DNA from: Flavobacteriia bacterium
GTDB taxonomy: Bacteria > Bacteroidota > Bacteroidia > Flavobacteriales_D > Crocinitomicaceae
Reading direction: 5' to 3'
Assembly (NCBI GenBank): GCA_009925805.1
Contig: RFQF01000042.1
Span: 1-13,471, forward strand
DNA: 13,471 nucleotides
This document shows positions 1 to 8,280 of this stretch, one piece after another. The translations under genes were made by a program, and so were the position numbers. The notes under the pieces were generated by a model. It ran no database searches, had not been told where the DNA came from, and was given only the letters and a program-made list of their open reading frames with translations. Within the stretch, counting starts at the first letter, position 1, and the number at the start of each line of letters is the position of its first letter.

Positions 1-2313
1 ACCTTGTGCGAAGGTACCGCAAGCTCTCCTGTGAACATCACTTCAAACCTTGCCGGATCGACTTTAAGCTGGAGTTTTGCTACCGCAGGTGGCGGCTTAT
101 CCGGTCATCCGATTGGCAACGGAAATAACCCGATTCCTTCCATCACGTTCTCCAATAACCTGGCAACACAACAAACTGCCCAGTATACCTTATCTGCTTC
201 ATCTGTGCATCAATGCCAAAGTGCGCCGGTTACGTATACCTTCAATGTTAATCCTATTCCAAACTTGAACAACCCGGGTGGGCAAACCGTTTGCAGCGGT
301 ATACCAACGGTACCTGCTTCGTTTACCGCCGACGTGCAAGGTGCCAATTTCACCTGGACGGCCATAACACCTCCAGCAGGACTTAGCGGATTTACTGCGA
401 GCGGTTCAGGTACCATGGGGGCAATGACGATCACCAACGCCACTGCCAACCCTTTACAACTGGTGTATTCGGTAACCCCAAGTGCAGCCGGTTGTTCTGG
501 AAATCCTTTGAACTACACGATAACGGTAAACCCTTCCCCGACGGTGGTCTTTTCCACAGGAAATCAAACGATATGTTCGGGGGCTACAACTGCGTTGGTA
601 AATCTCACTTCAACCACGAATAATGCGACCATTTCTTGGAATGCGAGTGTTCCAGGGGGAATTCAAGGGGTGAATACCCTATCGGGTTCGACCCAAATTC
701 CTGCTTTCACCTTGACCAACAATACGCAAGGAAATTTAACAGCTACCTTTACAGCTATTGCCTCCACGGCGGGTGGTACTGTATGTCCTGGGGTAGCAGC
801 AACGCACACCATTACGGTAAGTCCGCAAAATGGCATTACCGTTACAGCACTGGATAGCAGCCTTTGTTCTGGGGCTTCGGCCCAATTATCGATTTCTTCC
901 AATACGGCAGGATTGACCTACACCACCTCGGCAGCGGCTTCGCAAGGTATTACAGGGGCAGCAAATGCCAACGGCGCACAGTTTTCGCAGGTATTGGTTA
1001 ATTCCGGAAATACACAGGGAACGGTAACCTATACTGTGACGGCCACAGCACCTCCTGGAAGTTCTTGTCCGAATCAAACGGCGGTATTGCCCATCACAGT
1101 GGAACCTGTGGCCAGTGTTCAGTATTCAGTGCCCAGTCAATCGCTTTGCTCGGGTTCAACTACCCAGCTTGTTAACCTAAGTTCCAACGTTGCAGGCGCA
1201 ACCCTATCCTGGATAGCAATAGTGCCGAATGGGTTGAATGGTATGCCTCTCCAAGGAAACAGTACGATTCCTGGAAGTGCGGTTTCGTCCAATTTAAATG
1301 CATCGGCAGTGATATCGCTTACAGCCCATGCCACGATCAATACTTGTGTAGGGCCTGCAGCAAATGGACAAATCACGGTGTTTCCCAACCCCGGGTTGAC
1401 CATTACCCCTCCCAATGATACAATATGCAGTGGGGTTGCAGCTGTGGCTTCACTCACGTCCAACGTGGCAAATACCACGTTTGCTTGGACTATATCTTCC
1501 AATCCTTCGATTGGTGGCGCATCCAACGGCTCCGGTGCTACGATTAACCAAGTATTGACCAACAATTCAGCCCAAATTCAACTACTTACTTATACCGTCA
1601 CCACGAATGGACCTGGTCCCAACAATGGGTGTCCGGGGCAGTCAAATACCTTCAATGTTTGGGTAAATCCGGTCGCGTCGGTAGGGTTCAGCCAAGCAAA
1701 TGCCACGCTTTGCTCTGGTAGCACTTCTACGGCGGTGAATATTACGAGCACCACGCCGAATGCACAAATTTCATGGACGGCCAATATACCAGCAGGTATT
1801 ACGGGCGCTGCGGCAAATGGGGTCAATACCATTCCAGCGCAAACCTTGGTGAACAATACCCAAGGACCTTTAACGGTGGTGTATTCCGTCAACGTGGCTA
1901 CCCAGGTTGGTAACTGCCAAGGACAGGCATCTACGTATTCGATCACGGTAAATCCTATTCCTGTATTGGGCTTTTCTCAGAATTCGCAAGTCATTTGTTC
2001 CGGTGCGAACACTACCGCAGTAGGCTTGCAATCTAACCTAAATGCCGGAATTCCTGGGACATTGAATTACAGTTGGTCGGCGAACCAACCTGCCGGAATT
2101 TCGGGTATGGCCACTTCAGGGACGAATACCATTCCTGTACAAACGTTGACCAACAACAGTGCTGCGCCGATAACCTTGAATTATGTGGCGACGTTAAACT
2201 ATACCAATAACGGAATGGTTTGCAACGGAACAGGGGGAACCTACACGATTACTGTTAATCCATTACCTCAGGTAACTGCTACCATACAACATACTGTTCT
2301 GGATCTCCAGTAA
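1..2313 (+). CDS. Giant PKD-like repeat surface protein, upstream fragment (5' end outside window; frame broken at 3' end)
   Basis: The frame is open from the first base (Thr-Leu-Cys-Glu-Gly...), so the true start lies outside the window and the TTG at position 4 is not a start. The visible 770 codons hold eight PKD-like modules of about 90 residues. Each begins with T(I/V/L)CSG, has a central W(T/S) strand and a TLTNNT-like segment, and ends with G-C-x-G then YTITVNPxP. Such modules are typical of Bacteroidota proteins exported by the type IX secretion system (T9SS) and probably form a beta-sandwich stalk at the cell surface. The frame ends at a TAA at 2311-2313, just after a module end (VNPLP), with no sorting domain of its own. 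The next frame continues with the same kind of modules, so this is one gene split by a frameshift or by a mis-assembled repeat. The region looks richer in G+C than the genes to its right, as expected for its Thr/Ala/Gly-rich repeats. Confidence 0.85.
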   Translation, partial: TLCEGTASSPVNITSNLAGSTLSWSFATAGGGLSGHPIGNGNNPIPSITFSNNLATQQTAQYTLSASSVHQCQSAPVTYTFNVNPIPNLNNPGGQTVCSGIPTVPASFTADVQGANFTWTAITPPAGLSGFTASGSGTMGAMTITNATANPLQLVYSVTPSAAGCSGNPLNYTITVNPSPTVVFSTGNQTICSGATTALVNLTSTTNNATISWNASVPGGIQGVNTLSGSTQIPAFTLTNNTQGNLTATFTAIASTAGGTVCPGVAATHTITVSPQNGITVTALDSSLCSGASAQLSISSNTAGLTYTTSAAASQGITGAANANGAQFSQVLVNSGNTQGTVTYTVTATAPPGSSCPNQTAVLPITVEPVASVQYSVPSQSLCSGSTTQLVNLSSNVAGATLSWIAIVPNGLNGMPLQGNSTIPGSAVSSNLNASAVISLTAHATINTCVGPAANGQITVFPNPGLTITPPNDTICSGVAAVASLTSNVANTTFAWTISSNPSIGGASNGSGATINQVLTNNSAQIQLLTYTVTTNGPGPNNGCPGQSNTFNVWVNPVASVGFSQANATLCSGSTSTAVNITSTTPNAQISWTANIPAGITGAAANGVNTIPAQTLVNNTQGPLTVVYSVNVATQVGNCQGQASTYSITVNPIPVLGFSQNSQVICSGANTTAVGLQSNLNAGIPGTLNYSWSANQPAGISGMATSGTNTIPVQTLTNNSAAPITLNYVATLNYTNNGMVCNGTGGTYTITVNPLPQVTATIQHTVLDLQ

Positions 2314-2323
2314 CAGCTACCAT
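2272..2323 (+). repeat. 14-bp imperfect direct repeat flanking the frame break
   Basis: The sequence gtaactgctaccat at 2272-2285 recurs as gtaacagctaccat at 2310-2323, with one mismatch and a 38-bp offset. Both copies encode Val-Thr-Ala-Thr-Ile, the first in the upstream frame and the second in the downstream frame. Because 38 is not a multiple of three, removing one copy plus the spacer would rejoin the two frames. This is seen directly. Whether it caused the break is inference. Confidence 0.6.
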
Positions 2324-2327
2324 TTCG

Positions 2328-5300
2328 GTGAATCCAAACCCTTCGGTTACCCAAGTGGCCAATATCGTAGTTTGTGCAGGGCAGGCAATTCCTACGGTGA
2401 ACTTTACCTCAACTCCGGCCGGGGCTGCGTGCACTTGGACGAATTCGAATCCGAACATTGGATTAGTGGCTTCCGGCGCGGGAAGTGTTCCGGGATGGCA
2501 AGCACCTGTAAACGTAAGCGGTGGACCTTTTGTGGGAACGATTTCCGTAAGTGGTACACTGAACGGATGTGCTGGTGCAAACATGACCTATACGGTTACC
2601 GTAAACCCAACACCGACGTTGACCTTGAACCCTCAAAACATTTCCATGTGCTCGGGCAGCAATGCGGTCATTTCTTGCAACTCCAATGTATCGAATGCTA
2701 CCATGACCTGGGTTCAGGCTTCTACGAATGCCTCCGGTGCTTCCAATGGAAATGGAGCTGCTGTAAATGGGCTAGTCACCATCAGCCAAACCCTGCTCGC
2801 CACCTCGAATGTACCCGGAAATGTGGTGTATACGATTACGCCTTCGGCCTTAGGATGTGTAGGTACACCGCAGCAAGTAGGGGTAACCGTGAATCCAATA
2901 CCTGTAGTGTACGTCAACCCGGGAGCTCAAACGATATGCAGTGGCACTTCCAATAATATTGTTTTAACGGGAAATATGCAAGGCATAAGTTATGGTTGGA
3001 CCGTAAGTAACAACAACAACATTGTGGGAGCCATTGCGGGTTCGAACGATACCATTGCTCAATTATTGACCAATACTTCTACGGGTTTTCAACAGGTTAC
3101 CTACACGGTGACGCCTTCGCTGAATGGTTGTATAGGAACCGGGGTGAATGTGATTGTGACGGTAAATCCAACGCCTGTGTTAACCCCTAACGTGGCGAAC
3201 AACACGATATGCAGCGGTACAAGCACCAACATTGCTTTAAATTCCAACGTGCTCAACACCACTTATGCCTACACGGCGAATCCAATGGCCGGAGTGGTAG
3301 GGGCGGGCAGTGGTATTTCGAATCCAATAATTCAACAGTTGACGAATAATACGTTGAATCCAGCACAGGTAACCTATTTAATAACTCCTACGGCAAATGG
3401 TTGCAACGGCGCCGTGGTTTCAGTTACGGTTACCATTAACCCCGTGGCCACAGCGAATACAAGTCAAAATTCAGTGACGATTTGCAGCGGTCAAAATGTC
3501 AATGTTCAAATATCGAGCGCTTCGCCTGGCGCAACGTTCAATTGGACGGTGAGTACAAACCCGCAGTTAATCGGTCAGGCTGCTGGAAGCGGTTCGCTTA
3601 TCAATCAACAGATTACGAATTCCACCTTTTTAGTGCAAAATTTTTATTACGTAATTACGCCTGTTTTTGGGGTTTGTCCTGGAATTCAAGACACCTTGCA
3701 CGTAACAGTTAATCCACTTCCTCAGATTTTCCCCGGCGCCACGGTAAATACTTGTGCATCCACACCACCGTTTAACCTCACCGGATTTAGCCCTGCGGGT
3801 GGAACATGGTCGGGTATTGGAATAACCAATGGACAATTAGCCACTTTCAGTCCGGCAGTGTCAGGTGTAGGGGCTTTCACCTTGACGTATTCGTATACCA
3901 ATCCAAACACGGGATGTACCAATACTGCTACGCGTACCGTCAACGTGAATCCGTTACCGGTACCCTTGTTCACGATGGATACGTTAAAATGTACCAATAC
4001 TACGGTTGGTATAGTGAATAATTCCACAGGAGCAAGTACTTATGTATGGCATTTTGGAAATGGAGCTACTTCAACGCAGATGAATCCCATCTATCAGTAT
4101 CCTGCAGGAGGTAATTACACGGTGTGGTTAATGGCGACGTCGCCACAAGGGTGTGTGGATTCCATTTCGCACAACATTCATATTGTTACCACCCCAACAG
4201 CTTCTTTCGTGCCGAATCCTAATTCAGGGTGTGGTCCGTTGAGTGTGAACTTTAATAATACTTCTACTGGGTACAGCATTACTTCGTATTTCTGGAATTT
4301 TGGGTTCCCGGCGAACGGTCCTTTTTCCAATGCACAAAACCCCGGTGCAGTTACCTTTCAACCCCCGTTGATTCAGGATACGAATTATGTTATTTCGCTT
4401 TCTGTAACCAACCTTTGCGGTACCTCGAATTATTTGGATACGATTTTAGTGCATCCGCTGCCCATTGCTTCCTTCGCTACCACCGTAAATACGGGATGTT
4501 CGCCCTTGCCTGTTGGTTTCCAAAACTTATCCTTGGGAAGTCCTACCAATTATATTTGGAATTTTGGCGATGGCTTCTTCAGTACTGCAGTGAATCCTAC
4601 CCACACCTTTACGTACGGTCCGAACGATACGATTTTTAACATAGCTTTAATTGCCATCAATCCTTGTGGATCGGATACCGCCTATTTCCCAATTCATGTC
4701 TTCCCCAATACCGTAACGAGTTTCTTTAATACAAATCCTACGGTGGGATGCGCTCCGCTAAACGTACAATTCACCAATTTTTCTCAGGGAGGAAACCTCA
4801 ATTATTTCTGGAGTTTTGGAAATGGTCAGGTCTCGAATCAAGCAAGTCCAAGTCATTTATACACTTCTTCCGGAACGTTTATAGCGCAACTCGTGGTAGA
4901 TAACGGTTGTTCCTACGACACATCCAATATTCAAATTACGGTGTTACCGAAACCTCAAGTGGCATTTTCCATAGCGCAAGATACTTTATGTATGGGGCAA
5001 GCTTTTCAATTCACGAATTTATCGTCACAGCTATCAAGCTCGGTTTGGACATTCGGTGATGGGACGGGGTCTTCCCAATACAACCCCACGCATATTTACG
5101 GAAGTCCGGGCAATTTTACAGTGATGTTGGTGGGAACCTCCGCGGCAAATGGGTGTGTTGATACGGCTTACCGAACATTGACGTCAATTCCTAGTCCGGT
5201 GCTCAATTACGATACCCTGCTCTATGAAGGATGCGCCGCATTGGGTGTGAGTTTCAACGAGATATCAGGAACGGCTACTTCAGCAGTGTGGGATTATGGC

Positions 5301-6446
5301 GACGGAACCATTGGCATCGCGCCGAGCAGCAATCATTTATATACGAATGCAGGAACCTTTTTTCCACAAGTTGTAGCGCAGAATGCCTTCGGTTGCACGG
5401 ATACGATGAATTTTACCGTGGTGGTGCACGATGTGCCAATCGCTGACTTCGATGTGCTTGATAAAACATCGTGCGACGTGCCCTTCCAAGTTACACCGGT
5501 GAACTTGAGCCAAGGTGCTTTGGTTTATAATTGGATCTTTGGTAATGGAAGCACGTCCAATCAGTTTGAGCCAACGGCTACCTATTCACAATCTGGAACA
5601 TTTAATCTCGTGTTGATGGCTTATAATCAGTTCGGTTGTGGGGATACTACGGTTCAAAGCATCATTGTTTATCCGATTCCCACAGCTCAATTTGTTCCTG
5701 ATACCACGATTGGTTGTGAGGATTTAACCATTGTGTTTACGAATAATTCTACCAATTCAAATGCATATTTATGGAGTTTTGGGGACGGCACCAGTATTCA
5801 GGCTCCCAACCCAGTCCATACGTATACGGAACCAGGATTTTATACTGTCTCGCTAATTGCCACCAATCCACAGGGTTGCATTGATACCTTAATTCAAAAC
5901 AATCTTATTCATGTTTTACCAAGTCCACAGGCTGGGTTTACCGTATTCCCAACAACAATTTATACAGAAGATCCATTCATTTCCTTAACGAATACGGCAC
6001 AGAATTACCAAACAGGAGCATATGATCTCGGTAATGGTTCTGTGTTAGATATTTACACACAGCAATTCAATTACGGAATTACGAATCCAGGACAATACAC
6101 CTTGTCGCAAGTTGTATATAATAGTGCGGGATGTAGCGATACGGCTTATGCATATATTCAGCTTTTGGCAACGCCAACATTGTATGTACCGAATGCCTTT
6201 ACACCCGACGCGGATGGTGAAAATGATTTTTGGATTCCGGTAGCTACGGCAATGTACTCGATCGAGGTGTCGGTATTTAACCGTTGGGGCGAGGAGGTTT
6301 ATACGACGAAGGATTTAAGCAAACCATGGGATGGACGGTACAAGGGGAAAGATTGCCCAGTAGGCGTTTATTCTTGGAAGATTGTGGCACGGGATGTAAA
6401 TCAGGAATTAATCATTCAAAGTGGGCACATCAGCCTTTTAAGGTAA
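2328..6446 (+). CDS. Giant PKD-repeat surface protein, downstream fragment with type B T9SS sorting domain
   Basis: This is the continuation of the preceding gene in another frame. The GTG at 2328 is only the first possible start codon; the frame is open back to 2259, after a TAA at 2256-2258, and reads ...YCSGSPVTATISVNPNP, the tail of a PKD-like module. Five more CSG...VNPxP modules follow (residues about 15-465). Next comes a different GGTWSG module ending in VNPLP (about 466-540), then about nine PKD domains with Y-x-W-x-FG(D/N)G signatures (about 545-1280); the ninth is degenerate (AYDLGNG). The last ~90 residues carry PNAFTPDADGENDFW, FNRWGEEVY, WDG and PVGVYSW, the signature of the gliding-motility type B CTD used for T9SS export and surface attachment. 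There is no signal peptide because the N-terminus lies upstream, outside the window. Likely role: adhesin or gliding-associated filament. The ligand is unknown. The stop directly abuts the stop of the next, convergent gene. Confidence 0.88.
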   Translation: MNPNPSVTQVANIVVCAGQAIPTVNFTSTPAGAACTWTNSNPNIGLVASGAGSVPGWQAPVNVSGGPFVGTISVSGTLNGCAGANMTYTVTVNPTPTLTLNPQNISMCSGSNAVISCNSNVSNATMTWVQASTNASGASNGNGAAVNGLVTISQTLLATSNVPGNVVYTITPSALGCVGTPQQVGVTVNPIPVVYVNPGAQTICSGTSNNIVLTGNMQGISYGWTVSNNNNIVGAIAGSNDTIAQLLTNTSTGFQQVTYTVTPSLNGCIGTGVNVIVTVNPTPVLTPNVANNTICSGTSTNIALNSNVLNTTYAYTANPMAGVVGAGSGISNPIIQQLTNNTLNPAQVTYLITPTANGCNGAVVSVTVTINPVATANTSQNSVTICSGQNVNVQISSASPGATFNWTVSTNPQLIGQAAGSGSLINQQITNSTFLVQNFYYVITPVFGVCPGIQDTLHVTVNPLPQIFPGATVNTCASTPPFNLTGFSPAGGTWSGIGITNGQLATFSPAVSGVGAFTLTYSYTNPNTGCTNTATRTVNVNPLPVPLFTMDTLKCTNTTVGIVNNSTGASTYVWHFGNGATSTQMNPIYQYPAGGNYTVWLMATSPQGCVDSISHNIHIVTTPTASFVPNPNSGCGPLSVNFNNTSTGYSITSYFWNFGFPANGPFSNAQNPGAVTFQPPLIQDTNYVISLSVTNLCGTSNYLDTILVHPLPIASFATTVNTGCSPLPVGFQNLSLGSPTNYIWNFGDGFFSTAVNPTHTFTYGPNDTIFNIALIAINPCGSDTAYFPIHVFPNTVTSFFNTNPTVGCAPLNVQFTNFSQGGNLNYFWSFGNGQVSNQASPSHLYTSSGTFIAQLVVDNGCSYDTSNIQITVLPKPQVAFSIAQDTLCMGQAFQFTNLSSQLSSSVWTFGDGTGSSQYNPTHIYGSPGNFTVMLVGTSAANGCVDTAYRTLTSIPSPVLNYDTLLYEGCAALGVSFNEISGTATSAVWDYGDGTIGIAPSSNHLYTNAGTFFPQVVAQNAFGCTDTMNFTVVVHDVPIADFDVLDKTSCDVPFQVTPVNLSQGALVYNWIFGNGSTSNQFEPTATYSQSGTFNLVLMAYNQFGCGDTTVQSIIVYPIPTAQFVPDTTIGCEDLTIVFTNNSTNSNAYLWSFGDGTSIQAPNPVHTYTEPGFYTVSLIATNPQGCIDTLIQNNLIHVLPSPQAGFTVFPTTIYTEDPFISLTNTAQNYQTGAYDLGNGSVLDIYTQQFNYGITNPGQYTLSQVVYNSAGCSDTAYAYIQLLATPTLYVPNAFTPDADGENDFWIPVATAMYSIEVSVFNRWGEEVYTTKDLSKPWDGRYKGKDCPVGVYSWKIVARDVNQELIIQSGHISLLR
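3738..3957 (+). other. GGTWSG linker module between the PKD-like and PKD blocks
   Basis: Within the giant surface protein a single module reads CASTPPFNLTGFSPAGGTWSG, then a GITNGQ...F-P segment, a TLTYSYT strand, GCTNTATRTV and VNPLP. It lacks the CSG start of the upstream modules and the FG(D/N)G turn of the downstream PKD domains, so it marks the architectural boundary. Similar GGTWSG modules occur in other Bacteroidota T9SS-exported proteins, usually close to the C-terminal part. Confidence 0.6.
6165..6443 (+). other. Type B T9SS C-terminal sorting domain (coding segment)
   Basis: This stretch encodes the last ~90 residues of the giant surface protein. Diagnostic elements in order are YVPNAFTPDADGENDFW, a short beta segment, FNRWGEEVY, PWDG, CPVGVYSW and a final beta strand. 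They match the gliding-motility-associated CTD family (type B), which routes proteins through the T9SS and often depends on a PorP/SprF-like partner. The other copy in the window is at the end of the PKD protein gene on the minus strand. Confidence 0.88.
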
Positions 6447-7694
6447 CTAAAACTGGTAGGCGTTGGTCAGTGTAAGAATCAGTAATAAACTTTCCAGTTG
6501 TGCATTTACACCATCTTTGAAATCAATCGTTACGTTTTGAGACGTTCCCTCGGAATTTGTGGAGATTAACTTGATGGATTGGGTGAAATCTTTCAGGGCT
6601 TTGAATTCCGGGATGAGTTCCAAAACACCTTCTTTCCATCCAAGATTGGATATTGAGGTTAATACTTCGGGATTACCCGATAAGACAAATGGGGTGTTCA
6701 TAGGGGTTGCCGACATTTTGTGCTTGCCGAGGTAGATGGTTGAATCGTTTTTTGAAAAGAAATAAAAGCGTGAATGATTCAGGTATAAGAACTCATCGTC
6801 CAATCGAACATTTTCCCAAAGGAGTTCTCTGATTAAAGGTAACATATCGTCACGCTTCGTTTTTTTCGCAAAAGATAAAAGGAGATCAAATTGAGGTTCC
6901 ACATACGAGGGTCCAGAATCATCATCGATAAACTTTGCACCATAGTAATTCATAGAAAAACCGGAAAGGGATTCAATGAGCTTTTTGAAGCGCTGGTATT
7001 TTTTCGGGACAAAACTTCCTCGATTAAGGAAAGTGGTTATATGAAAGCATTTTTTACCTTTTGCCGCATTAAGCGCCACGACTTTTCCCGTGGTTCTATA
7101 ATGAATAGAAAGTTGGTTTTTAAGCAGGTTTAGGCCGTAAGAATTGGTAATATGTTCTTTGAGCATCAGTTGATATTGAATGGGATGGTTTGATAACGGT
7201 TTAGAACACCAAGGCGTTTGTCTAATAGATTTTAGAATAACTTCGTAATTGCTCTCCGAGACATTAAGAATCCAAAAGTACTTTTGGTCTTTTATGAAAC
7301 CTAAATGAGGCTTATAGGGATGCTGCACTGGAAGATAGTTGCCGGATACTAACCAAATAAAATCGTTTTGATAAGGTATTTTGAATAAGGATATATCTCC
7401 GTTAAAATCTAAGGGAAGTTGTTTTTTGGAACTGTCTTGCGCCAGATTTTGCCAGTACTCCGAAATAACTTTTAATATTCTTGGATCCTTGTTATTGAAG
7501 GCAAATTCAAATAAGAGCGATTTTGTGATTTCGTGCGTGTTGATATGAATAATACCCACGGTGTTGTTTGGAGCTCGTATGGTTCGTACGGAACTTTCCG
7601 TTGCAATCTTGCTCGTAAAAAGGTAGACCCCAATCCAAATTAAAAAAATCGCGATTACTGCAAGAATACGCTGCGTTAATTTTAACCAATTCAT
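6447..7694 (-). CDS. Hypothetical membrane-anchored protein, 415 aa
   Basis: I do not recognise this family. The protein starts with MNWLKLTQR followed by one hydrophobic segment (about residues 8-28, ILAVIAIFLIWIGVYLF), which should be an uncleaved signal anchor. The remaining ~385 residues look soluble and would lie outside the inner membrane. They mix beta-prone and charged segments, with only two cysteines in separate places and no catalytic motif I can name. The ATG at 7694 is preceded on the minus strand by TACATTTG, a match to the Bacteroidota -7 promoter element, which supports this start. The gene is divergent from the PlsC-like acyltransferase, with 40 bases between them. Its TAG stop touches the stop of the giant surface protein with no gap. 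Its codon use looks ordinary for the window. A role in the envelope is only a guess from the anchor. Confidence 0.8.
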   Translation of the reverse strand: MNWLKLTQRILAVIAIFLIWIGVYLFTSKIATESSVRTIRAPNNTVGIIHINTHEITKSLLFEFAFNNKDPRILKVISEYWQNLAQDSSKKQLPLDFNGDISLFKIPYQNDFIWLVSGNYLPVQHPYKPHLGFIKDQKYFWILNVSESNYEVILKSIRQTPWCSKPLSNHPIQYQLMLKEHITNSYGLNLLKNQLSIHYRTTGKVVALNAAKGKKCFHITTFLNRGSFVPKKYQRFKKLIESLSGFSMNYYGAKFIDDDSGPSYVEPQFDLLLSFAKKTKRDDMLPLIRELLWENVRLDDEFLYLNHSRFYFFSKNDSTIYLGKHKMSATPMNTPFVLSGNPEVLTSISNLGWKEGVLELIPEFKALKDFTQSIKLISTNSEGTSQNVTIDFKDGVNAQLESLLLILTLTNAYQF

Positions 7695-7699
7695 GATGA

Positions 7700-7707
7700 C
7701 AAATGTA
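7700..7707 (-). promoter_or_regulatory. Candidate -7 promoter element (TACATTTG) for the membrane-anchored protein gene
   Basis: On the minus strand TACATTTG matches the Bacteroidota -7 consensus TAnnTTTG exactly and ends five bases before the ATG at 7694. Transcription would begin at or next to the start codon, giving a leaderless or nearly leaderless mRNA. No clear -33 TTTG lies at the usual spacing, which lowers confidence. Confidence 0.4.
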
Positions 7708-7723
7708 GGAAAAGGGATTTGAT

Positions 7724-7731
7724 TACCTTTG
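7724..7731 (+). promoter_or_regulatory. Candidate -7 promoter element (TACCTTTG) for the acyltransferase gene
   Basis: TACCTTTG matches TAnnTTTG exactly and ends three bases before the ATG at 7735. If it is used, the mRNA starts at about the first codon. Translation is then leaderless from 7735 or begins at the in-frame ATG at 7759. No good -33 element is visible. Confidence 0.42.
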
Positions 7732-7734
7732 TAA

Positions 7735-8280
7735 ATGCGATGGTTCGTACGAGGGTTAATGCGTTTATTCGGTTGGAAGATTGATCTATCGGTTCCTCAA
7801 GGGATAAAAAAAGCCGTTGTGGTAATGGCTCCCCATACCTCCAATTGGGATTTTGTCATTGGACGTATTGCTTTTTATTTAATGAGAATACCTGGGAAAT
7901 TTTTAATAAAAAAGGAACTGTTCTTTTTTCCCTTAGGATGGATATTGCGAAGTTTGGGTGCCTTGCCCGTTGATCGTAAGAAAAAGAATCACCTGGTTTC
8001 TCAAGCAGTTGAATTATTCAAACATTCGGACAATTTGTATTTGGTATTTACCCCCGAAGGTACACGTGCAGCAAACCCTCATTGGAAAAAAGGATTTTAT
8101 TACATTGCCTTGGAGGCCAAGGTACCCATTGTGTTAGCATTCATCGATTATTCGAAGAAAATCGGAGGGTTTCACGGGGTATTTGAATCCACCGGAAATG
8201 CCAATGAAGATATTAAAAATATTAAAAAAGAACTGTTACCTTATGAAGCAAAATACCCCAAACAGGGAATTATTTTTTAA
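7735..8280 (+). CDS. 1-acyl-sn-glycerol-3-phosphate acyltransferase-like protein (PlsC family)
   Basis: This short (181 aa) member of the PlsC/LPLAT acyltransferase family transfers an acyl chain to a lysophospholipid or similar acceptor, most likely making phosphatidic acid at the inner face of the cytoplasmic membrane. The family blocks are present: the catalytic HX4D motif as HTSNWD (His34, Asp39), a GALPVDR block near residues 75-81, FTPEGTR near 105-111 (acceptor binding) and VPIVLAFIDY near 130-140. The N-terminal GLMRLFGWKI segment is typical of the short Bacteroidota form. The ATG at 7735 is used here, but an in-frame ATG at 7759 (Met9) is possible given the promoter position. The gene is divergent from the unknown membrane-anchored protein. 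Its last 11 bases overlap the 3' end of the DUF5522 gene on the other strand. The substrate is not certain; other LPLAT acceptors such as ornithine lipids cannot be excluded. Confidence 0.88.
   Translation: MRWFVRGLMRLFGWKIDLSVPQGIKKAVVVMAPHTSNWDFVIGRIAFYLMRIPGKFLIKKELFFFPLGWILRSLGALPVDRKKKNHLVSQAVELFKHSDNLYLVFTPEGTRAANPHWKKGFYYIALEAKVPIVLAFIDYSKKIGGFHGVFESTGNANEDIKNIKKELLPYEAKYPKQGIIF

Larger units (their letters stand above)
1..3720 (+). repeat. Array of ~90-residue PKD-like modules (CSG...VNPxP)
   Basis: About 14 tandem modules of roughly 270 bases are visible by their protein motifs: CSG/CAG/CEG at the start, GC-x-G near the end and VNPxP at the boundary. They have diverged at DNA level, but the start motif keeps short near-identical stretches such as acgatatgcag near 2932 and 3205 and acgatatgttc near 569. 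These could support recombination or confuse assembly. One module, around 2259-2335, is represented only by its last ~20 residues. Confidence 0.8.

Noticed and set aside
1137..1946. Minus-strand open frames of 142 and 118 residues inside the surface protein gene
   Set aside because: They mirror the repeat coding sequence, have no recognisable domains or promoters, and recur in each module as expected for antisense shadows of Thr/Val/Ala/Asn-rich repeats.
2259..2313. Programmed -1 ribosomal frameshift joining the two parts of the surface protein
   Set aside because: The overlap has no X-XXY-YYZ slippery heptamer, no homopolymer run and no clear downstream stem or pseudoknot. The shortened module points to deletion or mis-assembly instead.
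2328..2330. GTG as a genuine start of a separate 1372-residue gene
   Set aside because: The frame is open 69 bases further upstream and already encodes the end of a repeat module; there is no signal peptide or promoter at this GTG.
1..3720. CRISPR-like or tandem DNA repeat array
   Set aside because: The periodicity is about 270 bases and exists at protein level with strong DNA divergence; there are no short identical repeats with regular spacers.
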